From Microbotryum silenes-acaulis (Eukaryota > Basidiomycota > Microbotryomycetes > Microbotryales > Microbotryaceae): 64,000 bases of DNA. Where the stretch lies: assembly GCA_003665825.1 (NCBI GenBank), contig QPFY01000008.1, positions 248,001 through 312,000 on the forward strand. Direction: 5' to 3'. The notes beneath the pieces are model-generated. The model made no database searches. It was not told the DNA's origin and saw nothing but the letters and a program-made list of their open reading frames with translations. The position numbers and the translations under genes were made by a program. Positions 1 to 11,587 of the stretch are shown piece after piece (within the stretch, counting starts at the first letter, position 1; every line of letters begins with the position of its first letter).

Positions 1-1303
1 ACACTCGACCAAAGAGGGGTAATGCCATTGATGAGAGGCGAGGCGGAGTGAAAGGCGCGCGGAACCCTAACGCGTGATCCAAAAGTAAAGCAATTTGAAT
101 TGATGTAATTCAAATACCGGGTGCCACCTTAGGTGCGTAAGGCACAGCTGCCTTACACGGAGTCGATGTCGATGATCCATGCCGTCGCCGGCGTCGAAGA
201 CCGAGGTGCGAGGTCATTTCGATTAGTACGTCAACCTTGGTGGTTGAGATCTCTTGGGGTGGGGTAGCTTAAGTTTTGGACATTCATCTAGAATTGAAAA
301 AAAGTGAAGGTCAGCCGAGAAGCTTCTGAAGCCAGTGCGTCCGCGACTCTGCCGGGGCGCTGCTTTGGATGCCAGCCCAGTGTCCTCGGGGTCCACTTAG
401 GCAAAGGATGAAGGCAAGTCACTCACGAGGGACGAATACATGTTTACCCTCATAAACAGTATTACGACACGTCGAGCACATAAAGTCCTGCCATAAATTG
501 AGGACATCAGGGGTAGAGCGTGTGTCTGTGAGAGATGGACGGCCCGAAGGGTGAGTCATCGTACAGGAGTCACATTTCACCCAATCGTTTCAAAAGTAGA
601 ACTTACCATTGGCCACGCAAAGTTGCATCAGCTTCCGCATAAAATCGTTTTTCGGTTTACATAGACAGCTGTTGATTATGTTAGGTTTGATGTCGAGGAG
701 GTTGCACTCAGGAATTCTTCAGTGATGGTCCGGTGTGCGGGCGGCAAGACGGGTCTACGTGATCAGTGGTAGCGCTGGTAGCGAGTCGCGCCGTTATGCT
801 TCGGAAAGACCTACGCCCACAAGTTCACAACTGCGTCCACTTTGAGCGAGCATTCCCCTAGGATTTGCCCATAAGGGTCGGGAGGCGATTCGACAGCAGC
901 CTCAATTGAGAAGATGAAGACCCCAAAGGCGAGCGATGCAGCGAGCCACGGGAAACGGAACATGATGTGCAGTAGGTGATGAAGCTTGACACGGTGTGGG
1001 AGATACTGTAGAGATTGATGAGAATGCGAGGTGTATAGGAGACGTGGGGTCTGAGGGATGCGAGAAGAGATAGAGAGAAAGAAGAGAAAGAGAGAAGATA
1101 CCCGGACCCAATGATCCCACGATTCTGTAAAAATGATCGCCGAGCTTGTCTCGACTTGGGTGCCTCTCCGTCCTTCTCAGCTGCCAGCGTACGAGACGGT
1201 GCAGGTTTCCGCTATTTTAGAGAGAGCGTGTGAGGTCGGACTGAGCGCGTCCGTTACCGTCGAGCGTCGGCGATCTTTCGTCCGTCGTGTTACGAGCCGT
1301 TAG
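1..1303. other. gene-poor stretch, probable retroelement debris
   Basis: No credible coding region is visible. A short dyad, GTAAGGCACAGCTGCCTTAC, lies at 135-154 and resembles the GTAAGGCTCGTGCCTTAC dyad at 1305-1322. Together they could mark the ends of a long terminal repeat belonging to the gypsy remnant just to the right, but TG...CA ends were not proven. A purine-rich microsatellite-like run is seen around 1065-1105. Confidence 0.35.
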
Positions 1304-1426
1304 TGTAAGGCTCGTGCCTTACAGAAAGTCGCGAGGACGGTCGTATATCGAAGTTGTGACCGTTACGGACGGAAGAGGATACTTGTTAAACGTCGTTCTG
1401 GGTTTCAGTTCGAAGTAAAACTACTA
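1304..1426 (-). repeat. LTR-like repeat block shared with 57579-57700
   Basis: The block contains GTCGCGAGGACGGTCGTA, then ATCGAAGT, then ACTTGTTAAACGTCGTT, then GTTTCAG. The same order with similar spacing recurs at 57579-57700, with substitutions and small indels. It lies just beyond the C-terminal end of a gypsy integrase remnant on the minus strand, the place expected for a 3' LTR. Homology of the two blocks is seen directly; the LTR assignment is inference. Confidence 0.5.
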
Positions 1427-1493
1427 AGAGAGAGGAAGAGAGAGATGGGGAAGGGCGTCCCAATTGAGTGAGGCCGAGACCCGTGCGTCGGTG

Positions 1494-2645
1494 TCAGTCG
1501 TGACGTCGGCTACGGGGTCGAAGGCCCGGTCTCAAGGGGGGCGGCCTTACACCCTCCCCTCCGAAGTCCTGTCTGGGCTTCTTCGCTGTATCAGTCTCTG
1601 TAATATCGTTGTCGGGAGACCCCAAGAGACCCGAGGGGATTGTATCCCTGTTGGCGTGTCTCGTTGTCCATATACTTTTGGGCCAGTTCTTGTCCCTCGA
1701 CCTCCAGTTGTAGGAGTTCGTTGGTATGTCGACTGAAGTCGCGCCTCTGCTCGATCGCGCGCATGCGGTCGCGGGCTTGCTTGCGTGTGAAGAAGTTGAC
1801 ATCGTCGGCCTGCTGTTCGGCGATGTCTTGCTGTTGACGGTGGTGTCAATAGTATCAGCGCTCTGCCGAGAAATCTCATGACTTTTACCTACCAAGGCAT
1901 GGATGAGCTCGTCGTTGTGTTCTCCGGCCATCTGTCGGCGAGCCAACGCTGGGTCAACCGTCAACAAGGTGACACCGTCAATCGGAAGCAAAGGCTTCGG
2001 GTTGAAAAGCCTGTTCGGGAAACGATCATCGTCGTTTGCTACCCACCTCTTCACTTGTGTCGCGTGAAAAACCGGGTGTATGTTTCGATTCGAGTAGCGC
2101 GCACCGAGCTGCCGAAGTTGCAGGAGAGTATCCCGTGCATTCGAAAGGACCGGCCCAAGGAGCTGTCCACTTCCGCGCGCGGTGCGCAGCGCTCGCAAAG
2201 TTCTCGGTCTTTACCAAATAAAGGTTTCCAATAGGCGAACGCGAGTCCCCATTGTTCTCAGCCTTCCGCTTCTGGTTAGCGAAAAAGGCCTGTGTTCCGC
2301 GTGCCTTCAGTATGTTGTCACGAGCGCAGTGTGTGCGTGTAACAGCATCCTGTAGTAGTTCTGCAGCCGGCGTTCCTACTGGTGCTTTCGCCCATCCAGG
2401 AATATTCGTCGGTGGAACCACTCGCGCAAGCTCGTAAGGGCTGAACCCCGTCGTTGCGCTCTTCGTAGAGTTCAATGCATGTACAACAAATGGCACTTGG
2501 TCGGGCCAGTTTGTTTGATCCTCATTGACGACCTGTCGCATTACTGCGTTCAAATCTCGATGCATTCGTTCAATACGACCATGAAAGGTCGTACTCAAGA
2601 GCAGAGTAGTCCCGAGCCCCTCAAAGATGTTGTTGTAGGAGCGTC
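1494..2645 (-). pseudogene. Ty3/gypsy retrotransposon pol remnant (integrase C-terminal end)
   Basis: Minus-strand frames encode the end of a retroviral-type integrase. One frame (about 2598-2026) has a core-like stretch with HGRIERMHRDL and FVVHALNSTKSATTGFSPYEL, which is typical of Ty3/gypsy integrases. It continues into KWTAPWAGPFECTGYSP and then runs out of frame. The next frame (from about 2140) continues with YSNRNIHPVFHATQVKRWV, the usual chromodomain-proximal C-terminal motif. At least one frameshift therefore breaks the gene, and the RT, RNase H, protease and gag parts are absent. The remnant ends abruptly near 2650, close to the MULE-derived block. It is a dead fragment; no function is expected. 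Confidence 0.75.
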
Positions 2646-2653
2646 TCTAGTTA

Positions 2654-2791
<138 letters not shown>

Positions 2792-2859
2792 TCATGTAAA
2801 CAACCAGCCGACGTTTTACCTTCACTGAGATCACGATTCTGCTATTTAATTTTCATCCT

Positions 2860-2876
2860 CCCGTTAATTTAACGGG
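2860..2876. repeat. 17-base perfect dyad
   Basis: CCCGTTAATTTAACGGG has two 8-base arms around one central base. It sits about 12 bases beyond the stop codon of the MULE gene on the minus strand. It could be part of that element's 3' end or a chance dyad; no repeat partner was found. Confidence 0.4.
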
Positions 2877-2887
2877 TTCCCACTGGT

Positions 2888-5800
2888 TTATGGTAAGCAA
2901 AAGAATCTTGATCGACTGACCGATGGGTTGCTGTATTCCCCTCGCTTGAGTGGAGTTGTATAATCACTCTTACGTTCCTTTGATAAGACGATCACCAAGC
3001 TGATAATCCGCTCGCGCAGCTCGAAGTACGCATCGGATGCATCCTCTACGGGTTTCGAATCATAGTCGTAGGCTAGCTGCGTGTATTCGCGAATGAGGCT
3101 CCAGATCTCGAGGGCCAGTGTCCGACCTTGAAGTGCGAATGTCTCCTCCATTTCCAGCTTGGCACACATGGAGGGGTTGGTGATAAAGAGGCAGTCCATG
3201 TGCATTAGCCACTCTTTCAGCCCGGTGGCGACCGAGAGCAAGCCAACCAAGGCCGAATCAAGCCAGCAGGAATGGTTGTGCCATGGACCCTGGACAATGC
3301 CAGTCCGTTTGCTGCATTGCTGCTCGGATCGAAGCCAAAAGTCTTCGTGGAGTGTGGCAATCGTGCTGCTTTGGAGTTCGAGGGGCGTCGAGCTCGACAC
3401 TGCCTTCGGCGGAGATAATCCCAAGCTTGCTTGAGATGTGGATAAAGACTTGGAGTCGGCAGCTTTGGGTGGCGCGAATGCCGAATTTGGCACAGGCTGG
3501 ACATGTGCCACCGCTAATTCTGACTCCGGCTTCCCTAAGGCGGCGATCATCCGTTTCCGAGGTACACGGTAGTTCTTGCCAGACGATTGGGGCTTTTCCA
3601 ATAGCGCAAGAACTGTGAGGCAAGAGAGATATCGCTTTGAGTCGGATAGGTTTTACCCCGCAGATCCGCGCTTGAGCAGTCAAATACGTACATCTCGACC
3701 TCTCTTCCGTCCACTCGTTGAGCGCCCTCACTGAAAGAGGAGTCGGTCGTATTGATCGCGCCGCGCCGCTCGATGGGCGGCCCGAAGATTTGGCACGCGA
3801 TTTGGAAATGGAAGCTTCCTTCGGTTTTGTGGAGCGGTCAGCTGGGCGCCCCGTCGTGCTGCACGATTCGACATGACCGGATGAGCTCCGCTGCCTTGAT
3901 TGCGTCAATCGAAGAGCAAATAAATCGTCGTCCGAATCGTCTTCATCGGATAGCGCTTGAGAAGTCATGATAGGCCCATTTTTGGAAACCGCTTTGGCCG
4001 GCCTTGACTGCGCACCGCGCAGTTTACTTTTGCTTCGCGGATCGACGGGTTGCTGCCGTGAGCGAGCTGAATCTATCGTGGTCAAATCGTCGATCTCAAT
4101 CGGTGAGACTGGCATGGGCCGCGACAACGAGCTGGGCGGCGCGTTTGATGACTTGGCAACGCCTGTCCCGGGATAACGAGCAAGAGAAGCGAACGCAACT
4201 GACGCTTCTGGGATGTTGGCGTCACTGATAGAAGACGAAGGCACTTCTCTGCGTTCCTTGATCTCTTTCATATGAGCGCGGGTGTTGCCTCGCTCGTGAT
4301 AGGTCGAGCTCTTGACGTAGCCATCTGCAAGGACGGGATGAGAATAAAGTCAGACTCAATGGTGAAGAATGTTCTGATGCAGGCGCGCCGCACTGACCAG
4401 CTGCATGCATATCAATGTTGTCGGTCAGATTCGCGAAGTCCAGAAGCCGCATCACTCCTTCCACCGGGCCATATCGTTCGTTGCCGCACGAATGTATCAG
4501 AAGCCAGTGCGACGATTCTACCGCATTCGTAGTGGTTGCCACACCGTTGTTTGCCGTTCCACTCAAATTCTTGAAGACCACACTTCGGATCGCCAGTCTT
4601 GTCCACCACTTGATCCAGCTTTCGGCCACGGGGAACTTGTCGATGATGAACTTGGCGAGAGTGTCAATTGCTGCATGAGACTTTGCTGCGCGCATTGAAT
4701 GGACCAGTGAGGCAAAGTGGCTGCGCTCGTCCGATTCGGCGAAATGTTTGAGTCCAAATCTTCGGACTTGCTCAATGAAGTGAAAAGCGCAACCCTTAGC
4801 CACCTTCTCACCGATCTTGATAGCCTCCGCCGTCCACTGCTTTTTCTGGGGGTCGGTCACATTGAGTAGACCCACGTCTGCGATTTTGCGTCCTACGTAC
4901 CACTCTACTATGGCTTCACGGAGACCAAGTAGTTGCGCAGCTGAATAGTCGACAACAAAGGCGACCCCATTGACGATCTCGTCTACAGTGCACTTGCTAT
5001 CGTTCAGGATCTTGAACAGTTGCAAAAAATGCTGGCGGTAGAAACTTGCTCGCTCATAGTTGCCGATGGAGTACAAGACGGGGAGCCAACGACGAGCGCT
5101 GGGCGAGTAGCAGACTGTGGCCAGTAGTACGTATTTGTCCCGGAAGAAGATGTTATGAGCGTCGGTAGGCCACTCTATATTGCCATCAGCAGCTTGTTCG
5201 GCGATCGAGTCGATGAGTCGTTCTCGCATCAAAGGGGTCTGGATGCCAATCGACATGTCGGAGCTTGCTTTAGCGTCCGGGTCACTGCTTCTTCCTGAAA
5301 TCGTTGAAACAGCCTTCCGTCTCTTCCTCTCAGGCTCGGTTTTGGCCTGCTTCCGTGGATCGGGGTCGCGGTCGGATGCGAGGAGCGGATCCTCGAAACC
5401 ACTGTCGTACTTGGTGTACACCACCAGCTGATGATCGACATTTGCAATCACGCGCACGACTGAGTGAAGATCATCCTGTAGGGCGCCACGCTTGCTTTGA
5501 CCCACTCTTGGCGCGTGCCTGGCAATCGTCCGAGTATTGTCGTATAGTGGACAGATCTCGGAAGCGGACGGCCGGTGTCGTGGGTCGTCTGGGAAAGCAG
5601 TCATCTGGCCCATGCGTAGCTCTGCCGCAGATGTTTGGGGCGCGGCAGAACGCAGACGTTGCAGTTGTTCCACCCGTTCCGATGACGGACGAGAGACAGG
5701 CGGAGGAGGATGGTTGTGGAATCCCGAATGCAAAATGAAGACCTCGCCCGGGCGATCCTTGCGTTGCGCTTGAATAATGGTTGCCGAACAAAGTATGTGC

Positions 5801-6952
5801 TTCATCGGCCCGTTGCAAGCTGAAATCGGACAGAGCGGGATCTGCGATGGTGTGCGCTCTACGTTCGGAGCAATCGCTTTGCGCGAGGTGAGTTTGTTGG
5901 GCGCTTCCTGTGTAGTGTCGAGCGCTTCGGCCTCCTCCCCGCGATTTGCCCTCCTTGGTACTGATATCTTTGTCGGAGGTCGACGCTTGCCACAACAGGA
6001 TCGGTCGCAACAGAGAAACACACCCAAGCAGTACCTCTTGCTGTACTTGACATACTCGACGTTCAGTTCCCGACGAGGGCCTTGCCAGACACCACCAGAG
6101 TCGCTTCGATTGCCCGATGCTGAGAAAGACCACAGATACGACAAGCCACCATTCGACATTGGAACGGCAACGACGTCGTCCCAAGTTCCGTTGGGTCTCC
6201 ATGAATCGAGAACGACCTCTCTGGGGTATTCATCGAGCATGAGGTCGGTCATCTTCATTCGTCCTTCGTTGTACTTGGCTAATTCCGGGTAGTCTCCATC
6301 TCCATCTTCCGGGTCATTCGGATATTGTAGGTCGTTCGGATGGGTGTGCGATGACCGGGAGTAGCGGTGGCCATCACTTGAGGTGCGGAACTCGGCTAGT
6401 TGACGATTCTGCCGTCGCACCTCATCGTCGGCCTCCGCTTCGGCTATGGCAAAGAAGCTCGATGCTGATGCCGCCTCGCCAAGATGCAGTGTGTTTTCAG
6501 GAGTCCTGACCAGAGTGACTGTAGGCGGGGGTGTTCCAGTCCTGCCCTCATCTTGTAGAGGTGCCGCTTGCGAGCGAGCGGGGATGGAAGTGCAATGCAG
6601 AAATTGATGACGATCTTTAGGGTGCTGGTAGATCTGAGGTGACGATTAGGCGGTAGCAAGTTCAGTAAGCGAGTTGATTCTGCAAGCGTTGTTCGATGCG
6701 GAAGGGAAACAAAGACATACCCTCATTGACAGTATAGCTTCTGCTGGCAGCGTGCCGAGGTCGAGAGCGGAGCTGGTCGACTCAAGAACTTGGTCCGAGA
6801 AATCGGCCCTGGCAGCGAACGACGCGAGCTTGACGTATCGAGAGGAGATGAAGATCTGGCTGGGAGCAAACGAGACATCGGTCTGATCGACGATGGAGTA
6901 ATCAAAGCAGGAGTCGTCTGAAGATTTGCATTGGAAGAAGTTCGTCAGCGAT
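2888..6952 (-). mobile_element. MULE-type transposase gene with GCM1/WRKY-like finger and protease-like C-terminus
   Basis: Four minus-strand exons fit one frame: 6952-6721, 6633-4398, 4324-3692 and 3612-2888; the 5' end is unresolved. An N-terminal cysteine cluster (CDRSCCGKRRP near 6000, CPISAC near 5830) followed by LHSGFHNHPPP (near 5710-5740) matches the WRKY-GCM1 zinc fingers known from Mutator-like elements. The central part has VVDYSAAQLLGLREAI, then GCAFHFIEQVRRF and TNAVESSHW, the order of a MULE DDE transposase with its last acidic residue before a helical end. The C-terminal part, after a Ser/Lys-rich linker, has HNHSCWLDSALVGL (about 3290-3245), a cysteine-box motif like that of C19/C48-type proteases. 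No matching histidine box is seen before the stop, so this domain looks truncated. Terminal inverted repeats and a target duplication were not found, so element borders are open. Confidence 0.7.
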
Positions 6953-7022
6953 CTGCAGGCAAGTCATTAGGTGAATCACTCTATGATTGTCCTGCATACC
7001 TTGGAGAGCAATTCCGAGCTCG

Positions 7023-7955
7023 TCAGCAACCTCGTCGAGCACATGCTGAAGGTAAACGAAACGACAGGCTCCTGCTGCGAAGTTGATGGGGACAGAGGGC
7101 GTCATTCGCACCGCCACGCCAGCAACTAAGTGGCCGGAGGGAGATCGTGCTTCGACGGTCGAAACTGAGCAAGTGGAGCCCGCCACACCGTGATATCAGC
7201 GATTTCAACCCTAATGTACAGACATTCGCTTGGAAAGTTGAAGACGTACCATTAATTCTTAGAGCAATCGATTCAGGAAAATCACGAGTGGTACTGAGGG
7301 ATGCCGAAGTCGACGCGCCTTGCGGAAAAGCCGCCGATTGAGGCAATGACGACATCGTCCCCTGCGGCCGCGGTGCACCCAGATCGGTGTTGGAAGTGAT
7401 ACCTTTGAATCTCAACGTCTGATTGAGCGTGTTCGTTGTTGAAAACAAAAGAGGAGATGTAGAGGTGCAAAACGGGAACGCGTCGTTGAGGATCGGACTG
7501 GAAATCGTAACCGCATCGTCGTAATGATCGTGGCCACCGTCTTGGCCGACTTCGCTCTTGCTCACACTACGGCTTAGATCGAAACTGATACTTTGTGCCA
7601 GGTGGTTTTGTCCCTGCATTGCGAAGGTAGAGGATGAAGGTGGGGCCGGCACCGCGCCGGTCGACATCGCCGCGAGGTGGTCGCCAGCCTCAGCAGCACA
7701 GGTGTTGTCATGATCCGCAGCTAGCCGACCCGCGAGCGGCTCGTCAAGTTCGATGGAGGCTTCTGATATGGGTGTCAAGATCGGGTGATGCTCGAAGCTC
7801 GGTTGCTTGCGTGCTGGGTTGGCGTACGGTGTCTTCGGCGTATTGCGAGTTGCTGAACGCGTCTGGAGCCGGCCGACAACTTCGCAACTCCATTGGCCTG
7901 AAAGTCTGATCTGTCTGACTCCTCGCGAAAGAAAGCGAGACGACTGCCACGCCAA
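7023..7955 (-). CDS. hypothetical ORF, possible 5' exon of the MULE gene
   Basis: A 310-codon open frame with low-complexity Ser/Thr/Pro-rich composition. It contains no recognisable domain. It lies directly upstream of, and in the same orientation as, the MULE transposase exons. A plausible donor (GTACGT) occurs near 7247 and an acceptor (CCTGCAG) precedes the exon at 6952. No frame-consistent join between them was established, so whether it is a 5' exon, a separate gene or chance is unsettled. Confidence 0.25.
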   Translation of the reverse strand: MAWQSSRFLSRGVRQIRLSGQWSCEVVGRLQTRSATRNTPKTPYANPARKQPSFEHHPILTPISEASIELDEPLAGRLAADHDNTCAAEAGDHLAAMSTGAVPAPPSSSTFAMQGQNHLAQSISFDLSRSVSKSEVGQDGGHDHYDDAVTISSPILNDAFPFCTSTSPLLFSTTNTLNQTLRFKGITSNTDLGAPRPQGTMSSLPQSAAFPQGASTSASLSTTRDFPESIALRINGTSSTFQANVCTLGLKSLISRCGGLHLLSFDRRSTISLRPLSCWRGGANDALCPHQLRSRSLSFRLPSACARRGC

Positions 7956-8339
7956 ACAACTGCTACAGTAAGTCGGGTCTGAAACGTGCGGCGGCGCAGT
8001 CCTGACTGATACGCGTCGAACAATTAAGTGGTCACGACGCGACCTTACGCGTTCATTTACCGAGAGGCGGAGCTCCTCCGACCGTGCCGATCGGCTACCG
8101 GCGCCTGCCTATCTTGAGCATATAGCCCAAGAGAAGAGTGATGTGCTGTGTCGTCTTTTAGAGCACGTGACGTTCTAGCCGTAGGAGCGTCCACAATCCT
8201 CGATTTTGATACCATCTCCAGAGGAGTAAAAAGCTAACCATTAAAAACGTGCATAAGTGCGACTCGGGCTGAGTGGGGCCGGATGGGTCCGCACTTGGCC
8301 AGACGGGTCCGCACTTTGCTGGGCCAAGTGCGGACCGCA
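7956..8339. other. spacer between MULE and Helitron blocks
   Basis: No coding sequence is recognised. From about 8285 the spacer already carries copies of the TCCGCAC/GTGCGGA motif that continue into the Helitron outer end. Confidence 0.4.
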
Positions 8340-8469
8340 GACCGCCATGTGCGGACACTTGACCGACACATGTCCGCACATGAGAATTTGAAATCATCAT
8401 AAGTCTTGCAGCACATATCGTATCATGTTCTTCTTGCAGGTTCAACCTAGGAATCTACTTAGCTACTAA

Positions 8470-8590
8470 CATCAACTTAGCTACTAATATCAACTGCCGA
8501 GTCAAAGAACGTCAAAGAACGTCAGAGAACGGGAGACAAACCAGGGAGACAAAGAACGTCAAAGAACGTCAAAGAACGGCAGACGGACCA
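8470..8590. repeat. short tandem repeats in the Helitron left end
   Basis: CAACTTAGCTACTAA(C/T)AT is repeated twice. It is followed by at least five copies of a 10-base unit, AAAGAACGTC, some with one change (AGAGAACG, AAAGAACGGC). The right copy keeps a single TTCTTTGACGTTCTTTG at 14528-14544, so the array expanded or contracted in one copy. Confidence 0.6.
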
Positions 8591-8835
8591 TGTGGCGTGA
8601 CGTCATAACAGTTTCGGTACTGCCACAGCTCTCGGTCCAGCGCGTCCCAGCTAGCTAGCGCTGTTTCAGCATGGGTCGGCCAACGACAGCCCGTTTCGCC
8701 TACGTTCGCCGAGGTTCCATTTTCCATCAAATCAATGACTCTCTACTTCCCGAAGCAGGCTGAGACGCCCTGTCTTGCGTGTCTACCACATCGTAGCGTA
8801 GTTCCTTCAATCATCCAGTTCCTGCCACTGCCGAA

Positions 8836-11541
8836 ATGTCATGTGCAAACTTTCACGTACAGAAGACTCTCCAATACGAATCTTCACGGAGAGCAAGACG
8901 TCGCCAACGTGAGCGAGCTGAGCGCGCCGCCCGCGAGGCTGCACGCGCCCCTCCGCACAACCCGACTCTCGCTCTAATCGCACAGACGCCGCCACCAATC
9001 GATCAACACGACGTCGCGCAAAATGGATCGTCAAGTCAATCTGCACCGGCAGCAGGCAGTCTCAATGTCGCACGGCAAGTGCGACGGGCCCGCAGTCCTT
9101 CACCTCCGGGCTTGAGATTCGTTCGTCCACGCTTCGAAGCAGTTCCAGACCTCTCTCGCGACGCGGCTTCAAGTACAGACGCAACTGCGACTTCAGCCAC
9201 TACTGTCGTCGATCGACGACTCGCGGAGCAGCGTCAACGACATCAACGCGCAAGTGAGCGATCGAGCCAAACCGTCCCAACTGCGCTGCTACCGTTGCCA
9301 GAAGGGCCTTTTCCCCGGCACGATCTTGGATCAATGACGTTGCAATGTCCGATCTGTTCGGCTCTACACTGGGAATTCGAAAAGGCGCCGACCCCAGGCG
9401 GTGCCACACCGTTCAAAATCTGTTGCGCAGACGGCAAAGTTCGATTGCCCGGGATCGAAAAGCCTCCGCCCGAGCTGCTTGCGCTTCTGACTGGCGATGG
9501 CCCAGGTTAGTACACGTCGATTCGTTCAACTTGCTAGAATGAGTACAGCGGACTAACGGCCTTGCTGACTATCCGTGAAACAGTTGAGAAGATCTTCCGG
9601 GACCGTATTCTTGCGTTCAATGAAAACTTCGCTATGGCATCATTCGGCACGAGCAAGGGCCATGGGATCATCAGCGGCTCCGGACCACCATCTTTCTACC
9701 TGAGCGGAATGGTATTTCACCGTATCGGCACCCTAGCACCAGGCCCAGCAGACGACCCCGTCTTTGCCCAGATTCTATTCCTGGCTCCCACGGAACGCAT
9801 TGAAGCCCGACGAAGATTCAACGGACCGCCTGAAGAAGTTCGACGTCTGGACTCAGCGTATCAGCAGATTGTTCCCGTACTCGACGGCATGCTGCAACTC
9901 CACAACACGCGCGTAAAACTGTTCTTGACAGCAAAAGAATTCATGGACAGTGATGCGTCTCACATGTACCAGCTGCGCTTACTTGCACCGCGCAATCGAG
10001 ACCCAAGAACCTACAACTTGCCGACGCAAGACGAGGTGGCCGTCATTTTACCCGGAGACGAGACCGAGTACCGATCTTCAAGAAGAGAGATCGTCGTTCG
10101 GTTACGTCACCCGCCAAACAATGACAGCCGCGGAATTCAGCTCATTCACGATGGTCACCCTGCACTCATGGCGCTCACATACCCGCTATTGTTACCGTAT
10201 GGCGAAGACTGGTACCACGACAGAATTCCCCTCAGCCAAAATACTATCGCAACAGAGGCAGCTCGTCGCGTGCGGGACGAAAACGGCATCTTGCAACGCA
10301 CAACGGATAACACCAACGCCAACCCACAAACCGGAAAGGGCGGATCCAAACGTGTGACGCAAAGCCAATTCAACGCGTTTTATTTCCACATTCGTCCTCC
10401 GAATATCAGTTACCCGACGTTTTTCCTTGGGGGCCGGTTGTTCCAGAAATTTGTCGCGGACGCCTGGGCATTAACTGAACAAGAACGGCTATATTGGATG
10501 AGAACGAATCAGCAAAAGCTCCGAGCCGAAGAGTACTCGTCCCTTCAAGCAAGCCTGGCTGAAGGACTCGATCCCGCGCAGATTGGCAAAAGAGTCATTC
10601 TACCGTCGTCACACACCGGATCGCCACGCCAAATGGTCCAACTTTACCAAGATGCTATGGCCATCGTTCGTGTTTTTGGTGCTCCCGACCTATTCATCAC
10701 GATGACATGCAACCCTGCCTGGTCAGAAATCGTCAACGCGTTGCTTCCTGGCCAAACCGCATCCGACCGTCCCGACATAGTAACATGGGTCTTTCACGGC
10801 AAATTGAAAGCTCTTCTTGCGGATGTATTAGGCGTTCATCGTGCGCCGGGAGTCTTTGGAAAAGTATGTCAATCGGCGCGGTCAATACAAAATGGATAGA
10901 ATGCTCACGAGTCTCAATTCTTTGCGCAGGTCATCGCATATGTCTATGTTGTCGAATTTCAAAAGCGCGGGTTGCCTCACGCCCATATCCTTTTGATCAT
11001 GGATCCAGAAGACAAACCAAAAACAAACGACGACTACGACAAGATAGTGACCGCAGAAATACCTGACCCCGACAAATTCCCTGCATTGTTTGAGACCATC
11101 ACAAACTCCATGCTACACCGGCGATGTGATCGTCCCGGCAAGCATACCTGCCACGACGACAATGGAAAATGTACCAAAGGGTTTCCCAAACGACTTCAAC
11201 CGCGCACGACCAGCGAAGACGGTGGCTATCCACACTACCGGCGTCGCGGCATACACCAATACGTCAAATTCCCGGGAACAGCGCAAGAAGAAGTTTTCAC
11301 GGATGCAAACGTTGTTCCAACAAATCCGTTCCTTGCTTCCAAGTACAACTGTCATGTCAACGTGGAAATCGCAAGCGGTGTTGCTGCGATCAAATACCTG
11401 TACAAGTACGTTTACAAGTGCCACGACCGTACTTCATTCACGATCGACGAACCCGGAGCTCGAGACGAAATCAACAACTTCCCTGACGCTCGATACGGTC
11501 GGAGGTGGCGCGCGGAGCGCGCCGCCGAAAATATCCGGTGA
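8836..11541 (+). pseudogene. Helitron Rep protein, left copy (3' truncated)
   Basis: Exons are about 8836-9505, 9584-10863 and 10930-11497, with introns that open GTTAGT and GTATGT. The N-terminus is Arg/Glu-rich (RRRQRERAERAAREAAR). A zinc-finger segment CPICSALHW...ICCADGKV follows, as in many Helitron proteins. The Helitron N-terminal domain leads to the HUH nuclease motif LPHAHILLIMD (about 10972-11000) and the two-tyrosine motif YLYKYVYKCHD (about 11398-11430). Both catalytic elements are present. Homology stops just after INNFPDARY at 11497, where the inverted junction starts, so the rest of Rep and all of the helicase are missing. The protein cannot transpose by itself. The upstream region 8735-8880 matches the right copy but is rearranged, so the start is uncertain. 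Confidence 0.75.
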
Positions 11542-11587
11542 ATGGCTTCGGGGGCGCAAACATATCGAGCGTCAAGGAAGTTGTTGA
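11470..11587. repeat. inverted junction of the two Helitron copies
   Basis: A 25-base inverted repeat with one mismatch (TCAACAACTTCCCTGACGCTCGATA at 11471-11495; its complement at 11563-11587) surrounds a 67-base spacer. Read on the minus strand, the spacer continues the right copy's Rep frame (residues VCAPEAIHRIF). It then enters a GC-rich hairpin GGCGCGCGGAGCGCGCC (11507-11523), seven paired bases around GGA. The hairpin marks the point where the right-copy sequence gives way to the left copy. Confidence 0.7.
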
